Notes under the pieces: model-generated
Seen by the model: only the letters and a program-made list of their open reading frames with translations
Told to the model about the DNA's origin: nothing
Database searches by the model: none
Assembly: GCA_004335835.1 (NCBI GenBank)
Contig: RWJK01001687.1
Coordinates: 1 to 19,235 of the forward strand
Direction: 5' to 3'
Length of the DNA stretch: 19,235 bases
DNA from: Scenedesmus sp. ARA3
Lineage: Eukaryota > Chlorophyta > Chlorophyceae > Sphaeropleales > Scenedesmaceae
Translations under genes and position numbers: made by a program
Part shown: positions 1 to 9,069 of the stretch, piece after piece
Layout: the number at the start of each line of letters is the position of its first letter
How positions within the stretch are numbered: the first letter of the stretch is position 1

Positions 1-895
1 GGCTCCTGACTGGGGTTCCCACTCCTCGTTGAGTGGAGCATGTAATGTAATGTATGTAATGTTTTTCCCGCAGACCATGTGTGCATCCCAGTACAGCTAT
101 GTTGCAATACTGCAGGCCTCAGGCCTTACAGCAGCAGCAGCAGCAGCAATGCTTATGCTACCATCAGACATTGGGAAACCCATGCGGAACATTTCATTTT
201 GCTATGAAGTGAGGCACGCCGTGCACGGTTGGCGCACTAAAGCAAGGTATTCAAGAGGCTTCGTAAGCAGAGTTTGCAGGGTGTTACACTGGACAGTCAC
301 CGCGCCCAGGGTAACATCACATACAATTGAATCCAACACCTAAAACGGTTGTGGATTATCCCTGTCTGACATAATGCTGCTAGTGCTCTTTCGATCTACA
401 CTGCTCTTCCTGGTTGTAGTTGTAGTTGTGCTGTGATCGTTCGCTCTGCACTGGGCTGATCCATCGAATTGCGTGGATACCATACGGCACAACCATAGAA
501 TCACTTTTCACTCGATTGAGCGGCTGCAACATTGAGCCAAGCGTCACACCTGAGTGAACAGTACTGCTCACAGCAGCAGCACCCTGCAGGGGCAGCGCAA
601 ACCTTAGCGAACTGAGTGCAACCAGCACCTCATTACCACCTGCGTGCACTTTTATTTCGATTCTACTGTGAGGCCGGCTGTGCCTGCACGCAGTGGCTGC
701 AGCAGCATGTAGTACGCGCCACAGCTGCAGCAGCAGCAACAGCAGCAGCAGCAGCGGAGGTGCAGCTGCCCAGCCATGCAGCAGGAGCATCAACCATCTA
801 AGCCACAACACCACCCCAGCATTGATGCCTAACTTCAGCAGCAGCTGAACAGTAGCAGCAGCAGCAGTAGCGGCAGCAGCAGCAAAAGCAGCGCC
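1..895. other. Upstream region and 5' UTR of the TFB1 gene
   Basis: No gene is confidently seen here. A possible acceptor (pyrimidines then CCGCAG at about 64-73) opens a plus-strand frame that closes at 343; it could be the last exon of a gene entering from the left, but its composition and translation match no family I know. From about 700 to 895 the sequence is rich in CAG and GCA tracts. The last stretch before 896 is a CAG-rich leader ending in GCGCC before ATG, which I take as the 5' UTR of the next gene. No TATA box or other promoter element could be singled out. Confidence 0.4.
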
Positions 896-1055
896 ATGGC
901 TGCAGACAGGGTTCTGAGCAGCAAGCCGTGCAGCCTGCAGAATGCAGACAAGAGCTACACGGATGGCACCTTTTACGTCTTTTCCACGCTGGCGAGGTTT
1001 ATGGCTAAGGATGGCTCAGGGCAGAAGCTGGAGATTGAAATCCTGGACATCAAAG
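896..1055 (+). CDS. TFB1: TFB1 exon 1: start of the PH-like domain
   Basis: The ATG at 896 sits in a favourable GCC-ATG-GC context and is the first Met of the frame that leads into the domain. The exon encodes about 53 residues ending in LEIEILDIK and stops one base into the next codon (phase 1) before GTGAGG. FYVFSTLARF and the following segment correspond to strands of the p62 PH domain. No tandem copies of this exon were found downstream of it. Confidence 0.85.
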
Positions 1056-3920
1056 GTGAGGGCGTTGGGGCTGCAAGATGGGCCTTTGGTTTCATACAGT
1101 TTGATGTGACCATGTCTCTGAGGTGTACTCTGCAAAGTGACTTCAACTCAGTGCCGGCATACCTTGACGTAGTGCTGACAGAGCATGCTTGATTAGTGCA
1201 GCCAGACAGCGGTACTGATAACGACAGCCAGCTGCAGAGGGACATGCACCAGCAAAATGGTGCAGCAGCAGCTGAGAAGGAAGCAGACAGATTCAGCAGC
1301 AGCATTGTAGCTTGCAGGAATGACAGCAGGAATGGACTTGGTATGTGTGCAGCTGTGTTGTAACCAGCAGCAGCAAAGGAAGAGCAGCAGTATAGCAGTG
1401 GCGGCAGTCAGCAGCAGCGGCAGCATCTTAGCGTTCTTGGAAGACCCCTCCACCTGATATGTCACTGAGCTGCCAACTTTGCCCAGCGCTGCATCTGTAC
1501 TATCTGCTGCCAGATGGCTTGTGTGTGTTTGGGTGTTCGATTCGCAACTCCAGCCTAGACCGATCCAAGTTCAACCTCCTACTGCTGCTGCTGCTGCTGC
1601 TGCTGCAGGCCAGAAGCGCTCCAAGAGCAACCCTCTGCTGATGCTTGAGACGTCCACCAAGGGCAAGCCGGTGCTCAAATTCATAACACAAGATGACAGG
1701 GAGGCAGTGGTGGCAGCAATCACACAAGCCACAGAAGCCCTGCAGCAAGCTGCACTGTCAGCTGTGTCAGGCGCAGCAGGCGAAGCGCCGGCAGCAGCAG
1801 CAGCAGGTGGAGCGGCAGGGCAGCAGCAGCAGCAGGCTGCGATTGGAGGGATGCGGCTGACTCCGGAGCAGCGGCAAGGGCTGCTGGCAACAAACAAGTG
1901 AGTGTGACAGGCAATTTGGGGGTATGTGCATTGGTTGTCATATGTTGTTGGTCATGCGGCCGTGTTTGTAGCTGTGTCTCTTATGGTGGCAGCAATTACA
2001 CAAGCCACTGAGGCACTGCAGCAAGCCGCACTGTCAGCTGTGTCAGGCGCGGCAGGCGAAGCGCCGGCAGCAGCAGCAGCAGGTGCAGGCGGAGCGGCAG
2101 GGCAGCAGCAGCAGCAGCAGCAGCAGGCTGCGCTGGGAGGGGTGCGGCTGACGCCGGAGCAGCGGCAGGGGCTGCTGGCAACAAACAAGTGAATGCGGCA
2201 GACAGCTTGGCGGTGTGTACATCGGTTGTCTTATGCTGTTGGTCATGCGGCCGTGTTTGTAGCTGTGTGTCTCTCTTGCAGTGGCAGCAAACACTCAAGC
2301 CACTGAGGCATTGCAGCAAGCTGCACTGTCAGCTGTGTCAGGCGCAGCAGTCGAAGCGCCGGCAGCAGCAGCAGCAGCAGCAGCAGCAGGTGGAGCGGCA
2401 GGGCAGCAGCAGCAGCAGCAGGCTGCGTTGGGAGGGGTGCGGCTGACGCCGGAGCAGCGGCAGGGGCTGCTGGCAACAAACAAGTGAGTGCGGCAGACAG
2501 CTTGGCGGTGTGTACATTGATTGTCTTATGCTGTTGGTCATGCGGCCGTGTTTGTAGCTGTGTGTCTCTCTTGTAGTGGCAGCAAACACTCAAGCCACTG
2601 AGGCATTGCAGCAAGCTGCACTGTCAGCTGTGTCAGGCGCAGCAGGCGAAGCGCCGGCAGCAGCAGGTGCAGGTGGAGCGGCAGGGCAGCAGCAGCAGCA
2701 GCAGGCTGTGTTGGGAGGGGTGAAGCTGACACCGGAGCAGCGGCAGGGGCGGCTGGCCACAAACAAGTGAGTGTGGTTGACATGGGGGCAGGGTGTGAGA
2801 TGGCTGTATTGTGCGGCTGCAGTCGTGTCGGCAGCAGCTGCTGCGATGTTGCTTGGGAGTTCAATGACGACAGTAGCAGCAGCAGCAGCAGCGGCAGCGC
2901 AACAAGGTTTGTTATGCTTTCGCATTGCAAGCTGATGCCATGACGGTGATGCTGGGCTGATTTCTGCAGTCGTATTTGAGGCGTGTTGGTGATGCCCAAT
3001 TTTTTTCTACTTTGATAATTTGCCTGAGCCCTGCTACTTGCTGCAACGAGCAGTCAACCCGCAGCACACGCCCTGGTGGCTGCTGTTCAAGCATATTCCT
3101 CATGCGGAATCTGCCATTTAGATAAGGCAACCTGCTGCACATCTGCTTTTCTCACATTTTTCTTCAACAGGGCCATCGCAGCGCAGCACAAGGCGCTGGT
3201 GGTCGAAGCACAAGCGCTCACCGATGACGTGCTCTGAGCGGTCTTATAACCTGCTGTTAAACCTGCTGTTAAACCTGCTGCCACAGGGCCATTGCGGCAC
3301 AGCACAAGGCGCTGGTGGTTCAAGCGCAAGCGCTGACTGATGACGAGTTCTGAGTGGTCTCATAACCTGCTGTATCATCTGCTGCTTAACCCGTTGCATC
3401 ACCTGCTGTCAAACTTGCTGCAACAGGGCGATTGCAGCGCAGCACAAGGCGCTGGTGGTTGAGGCGCAGGCGCTGACTGATGACGAGTTCTGGGCGAGTG
3501 CTGCTGTGCAGCGTGCAGCAGGCGTGTCTGGCGCGCCCACCACCACTGCCCGCTCATCAAAGCGGGGGCTATCCAACCGGCTGGTCGACTTGGCTCGGCA
3601 GGTGCGCTGTGTGTGCGCTGGGTGTGTACATATGTCGCAACAAATTGGCTAAGCTGAGTGCGGGGTGTGTCTAAGCGGCTGGTGGGCCTGGCACGGCAGG
3701 TGCGTGCGTGGTTTTGTGCATGTTGCTCAATGAATCAGCAAAGCGTCCAGCCACCAACAAAACTGTACTGCAGGTTCAACAGAGCGGGGGGCAGGCAGGT
3801 GGGTCTGGCACGGCAGGTGCGCGGTGTGTGCATAGCAAACTGCCGGCAATGCCTTAGTGCTGTTGCTTACAAGCAGTGCTGCCGGGTTGAAGTCAACCTT
3901 GCCAGGCATCACACCCGACA

Positions 3921-4015
<95 letters not shown>

Positions 4016-7000
4016 AGAACAAGACCACAGCCGACGGCCGTGTCGCGCGGCTCACCATGACCAGCGAGGATGAGCGGCAGCTGCTGGCAGAGAACCCCGC
4101 ACTGCGCCAGGTGTACGAGGCGCAGGTGAGCCGGTTGTAACATGTTATTTGTTACTTCTGTATGTTGCTTTTGGGCTGTTGCGATGCTGCGGTCAATGGC
4201 CAGCGGCAATGGGCGGCAGCTGCTGGCAGAGAATCCCGCGCTGCGCCAGGTGTATCAGGCGCAGGTGAGAGGTTTGTAACATGTTATTTGATACTTCTGT
4301 ATGTCAGTGTAGTGTCGTTACTTCCGTATGTCAGTTTAGTGTCATTGTGTTGCTGCGGTCAATGGGCAGCAGCATTGAGCAGCAGCTGCTGGCAGAGAAC
4401 CCCGCATTGCGCCTGGTGTACGAGGCGCAAGTGATCACGTCTCACAATGGTACTTTGCTACTTTGCTACTTGTCACTGGTAAGTGATATTACTGACTTTT
4501 TCTTGCGTAGACACATGTCTGGTTTTGTCTTATTCATCGCCAGTTATGTTTTCCAACCGTTTTGCAGAAGTGTTAGAGGAGTATTACACCGGAGGCAAAA
4601 CTTAACTTGAAATTAAGTTTTTTTGACAAAAGTGCGCAGAAACCTAGTTTTTGGCTAGATTAAGAATATATATTTCATATCATATCCTTAGTCAGCGATC
4701 AGACCGAGTCTGGGCGCTGTCCTGCCGGAGCACTACTGTCATGACAGAGCCCTGCTCTAGTCAGACCGTGACCCTCTGATCAACTTTTTCTCGACTTTCA
4801 GCAGCGCTCAATCTTTCGCTTTGAAAGTTAGGTTTTTGGTTAATCGAAGTTAGTTTGGCCGTTTCTGTGCCTTGATCGTCTCCCATTGTTGGCAACACTG
4901 CAACCATGGCAAAGTGCGAGTGCAAGGCATCTGCTGCTGCTGCGCCAGGCAGCAGTAACTTCGTCGAACGACCGATTTGTTGTGAAAGAAGTGCGTACTC
5001 ATCAGCTTTATGCTGCTGGTGGCACTCAATGCTGCTGCTGCAACAGCAGCTGTCGCAGGACGGTCAAGCGTGCAGCACTTGCAGATCAGGCCACGATGAG
5101 ACACTTCTCTGCTTAAAAACGTAATATACATACTATTAATCGATAAAATCTGCGTTTATATAGCCACATGCAGCAGAAGCACCAGCAGCAGCAGCACGCG
5201 AGGCCGCTACGGCGGTTATGGTGCTCCCTCTAAACTGAATTTTAGCGTTAGTAGTGACAGGTGTTACATTCAATCGTTGCCTGTGCCTCTGAGTGTTCTG
5301 GCGTCATGTAATGTCTGTTTATGCACACATGCACATATTGCCCGCAAGCGCATGCTGTGCTGCGGAAGTGCGTGAGCAGCAACGATGAAACTCATTCATT
5401 TGCGTATAGGTAGGTTCTTGAAACATTTGCAGGCCGTGCTGGACGCGATCATGACCATACAGTTGAAGTGCAGGTGATTGGGCGTTTGATCAGCTGGACA
5501 GCTGCGATCGGCGTTCTGACCACAAACAACTAGCTTGACACGTGATTTTGTTCACAAACCCTTAAAACGAGTGTTTGCTGCCCAGCGAAACACACAGATC
5601 TCGTCGCTAACAGTGCCGTCAGGGTACTGGGGGCCCCCCTACGGTAGGGGTGCCACCTGTACTAAGCTGCAGGTTGCATGCTGTAGTTCGGATGCAGCCA
5701 AAAATGATAACATGCAAACATTATTTGTATATTTAACTTAATTAACAAGAAAACTAAGGTTTGGGCACCTAGATTATGAAAAAACTAAGTTTAAGTTTGG
5801 TGTGATCAAATTTGCAGTGGGGCTTAGTTTAGTCCAGAGGCTGATCTCGGTGTAATACTCCTCTTATGTCTCAGGTCGGCAACAAGATGTCTCATGTGGA
5901 GTTCTGGGAGTGCTACATTGGTCGCCAAACACATGTCACTTTATGTTGCGTTTGTGTCACCTATTGATATAACAGTTATTTTCCTGCAGGTCGGCAACCA
6001 GATGTCCTGCGAAGAGTTTTGGGAGCGCTACTTCACGTACTACATGAGCAAGCGCGCCAAGCACTTGTTACTGTATGTCACACTTCTGTCATTATGTTGT
6101 TATACATGTTATTTCTGCAGGTCGGCAACCAGATGTCTTACGAGGAGTTTTGGGAGCGCTACTTCAAGTACTACATGAGCAAGCGGCCCAGGGCTTTGTT
6201 ACTTTATGTTACATCTCTGCCATCCTATTGTTATAACTGTTATTTGTCCGGGTCGACAACCAGATGTCCCGCGAGGATTTTTGGGCGCGCTACTTCAAGT
6301 ACTACATGAGCAAGGGCGCCAAGCACTTGTTACTTTATCTTACATCTCTCTCATCATATCGTTATAACTGTTATTTCTGCAGGTCGGCAACCAGATGTCC
6401 CGCGAGGAGTTCTGGGAGCGCTACTTCAAGTACTACATGAGCAAGCGCGCCAAGCGTGAAAAGGCAGCCAGCAAGTTCAAGCAGCTGCAGCAGAGCATCA
6501 GTGCCAGCAGCGCAGCAGCGGTTGCAGACATGGGCGGGCAGCAGCAGGGGCAGGCAGCAGCAGATGCAGAGGATGGCAACAGAGAGCTCGAAGGTGACTG
6601 ACAGGGTGGTGCTGACCCACATGCCAACGTTTTGTGATATTGATGGCACGACCTTTTTCAGCCTAGCATTTGAAGTCACGTGACGATGCTGACGGCTTGA
6701 AAACGACAAGAAATCGTAGTTTTTTTGTGCGGCTCAGCATGCATGCTGCTACAGTGGTCCCAGGCTTTGGCGTTGTAACAGCTGCACTGAAGCGTATCCC
6801 ATTGTTCCATCGGCTAACATAGTAGGTCTGTTTGCCGTGCTGGAGGGCTCTGCACTGGACGCTGAGACAGCCCGCGCTCTCTAGCACCGCCGCCTTTACC
6901 CACGCATGCTGTTCAATATTATTTCCATGCTGTGCTTTCTTGCAGGCCTCTTTTCCGTGCTGGGGGGTTCTGCGCTGGACCCTGACACGCGCCGCGCACT

Positions 7001-9024
7001 GGAGCGCCGCCTCAACCCACCGATGCTGTCATGTGTGGTTCAAATTCCAATTCTTCATGCTCAAATCCATGCTGTTTTTGTCTTGCAGGTCTGTTCTCCG
7101 TGCTGGAGGGTTCCGCGCTGGATGCTGACACGCGCCGCGCACTGAAGCGTCGCCTCAACCCGCTGCACGCCACAGCTGCACTCACTTCTGCTGCTGCATC
7201 GTCCTCACTCAATGCACAGGCCTCTTCTCTGTGCTGGAGGGTTCTGCGCTGGACGCTGATACGCGCCGCGCGCTGAAGCGGCGCCTCAACCCGCTGGTGG
7301 ACCTGGCGGCAGCAGCAGAGGACAAGCTGACCCCTGATGGCTACGGCTTGGCGCACAATGCGGCCCGCGGCGATGCGGTGAGGGTCAGCTGTGTCTGTTA
7401 CAAAACGTCTGAGGTGTGCCTGATGTGGTTGGGTTTGAATGGGACTTGCGTGATCTGGTGAACTCCTGATTCAGCGACGGAGGACACGCTTTTGATGGCT
7501 ACGGCCTGGCACACAATGCAGCACACAGCGATGCGATGAGTCACTGCTTTGCCTTTTCCAAAGTATGTGAGGTGAGCGGCCCCTTGTGTGGTGGGCTGAG
7601 ATGGGGCTGTTGATGTGGTGAGCGGCAGCAGAGGAGAAGCGGAACCCGGACGGTTGCAGCCAGACGCACAATGCTGCATGCGACGATGCGGGGTGTCACT
7701 GCAATTTTCCGACACGCCTGATGTGATGGAGTTTAGATGCGAGTTGTGTGATCTGGTGAGTTGAAATCAGCGACAGAGGACACGCTGGCACCTGATGGCC
7801 GTGACCAGGTTCACCATGCGGCCCGCGGCGATGCGGTGAGCGTCAGCTGGCTGGTAGCGTTAATGGCCGTGTGTCATTCTTGCCGCTGCTGGTCCACAAC
7901 GCGGCATGCAGTGGTGCGGCTTATCATGTGTACGTCACATGTTGTGTGGCAAGAGGCAGCTCATGTCATTTGTTGTGTTGTAATGGCCTGCGCCATGTCA
8001 TCTATCTAGATATTATGTTTCTTGGCTTGCGCACTGCAGGAGAGTGTCCAGGGCTACACCTCCCTCAGCCAGCAGCTTGCTCAGGACTGCCCGTGTGTCG
8101 CTGCCTGTGCCCCTGTTCATTGTTTGCAGGGATGAGGTCTTGCATGTTGTGTGATGGCCAGGCATTCTCAACCCTTGGGAAATATGCCTGCTGAAGCTGC
8201 TGCAGACACCAAAACATAAACATATTGAATTGAACACCATATACTAATGTGATTTGTTTGCGACCTGCAGGAGAGTGTCCAGGGTTACACCTCCTCAGCC
8301 AGCAGCTCGCTCATACCAATCCGTGTGTCGTCTGTGCCCCTGTGCATCTATCGCAGGGATCACATCGTGCATCTTTTGGGATGCCCAGACATTCTCAACC
8401 CCTAAGGAAAATGCATTCTGAAGCTGCTGCAGACACCAAAACATAAACATATCGAATTGAACACCACATACCAATGTAATTCGTTTGCGCCCTGCAGGAG
8501 AGTGTGCAGGGCTACACCTCCCTCAGCCAGCAGCTCGCTCAGGACTACAATGTGCACTCAGCAGCAGTCATCGGACGGCCACCACTTTCAGCAGCAGCAG
8601 CAGCACAGCATCACGCCAAGGCAGGCAGCAGTGCAGCAGCAGCAGCAGGTGGTGGCAGCAAGCCGCCGGCAGGCAGCAGAGGGGTGTCCCCTGCTGCTGG
8701 CAGCTCAGCAGCAGCAGCAGCTGCTGCAGGAGGGAGTGCTGGTCTAGAGGCTGGCACGGAAATGACAGAGGAAGACATACAGCACTGCAGGCAACAAGCT
8801 GGTGAGTGCTCGATTGTGACGGTATTGCTGCTTCAACTGAAACATGATGAGACGGCATTGCTGCTTCAACTGACACAAGATGAGTTTGTAGAGTTGTTGT
8901 TACAGGCAGTGCTGTGCTTTGCAAGCTGCCAAGATAGCTTACTTGTGTTCTCGGTGTCTGTTTCAGCGTGTGCAGCTGCCAACCTTGCTGCTGCCGCTGC
9001 TGCTGCTGCCGCCGCTGCTGCTGC

Positions 9025-9069
<45 letters not shown>

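Noticed and set aside
1..343. Possible last exon of an upstream gene
   Set aside because: There is an acceptor-like CCGCAG and an open frame to 343, but no family similarity or supporting partner; noted only in the upstream entry.
3727..4209. Minus-strand frame with a long poly-Gln run
   Set aside because: It is the reverse of the (CTG)31 tract and the TFB1 exon 4 region; the plus strand codes for a recognised protein there.
4886..5131. Short frames inside the transposon as a transposase
   Set aside because: They are under 100 codons, with no DDE-type motifs or similarity; the element is taken as non-autonomous.
5610..5660. GC-rich palindromes (GGGGGCCCCC, CCCCTACGGTAGGGG) as a regulatory site
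   Set aside because: Short, inside the transposon, and nothing links them to a function.
4575..5864. A 17-bp terminal repeat with a TA target (mariner-type)
   Set aside because: Extending the repeat by one base leaves unequal flanks (TT and TA); the 16-bp repeat with TTA on both sides fits better.
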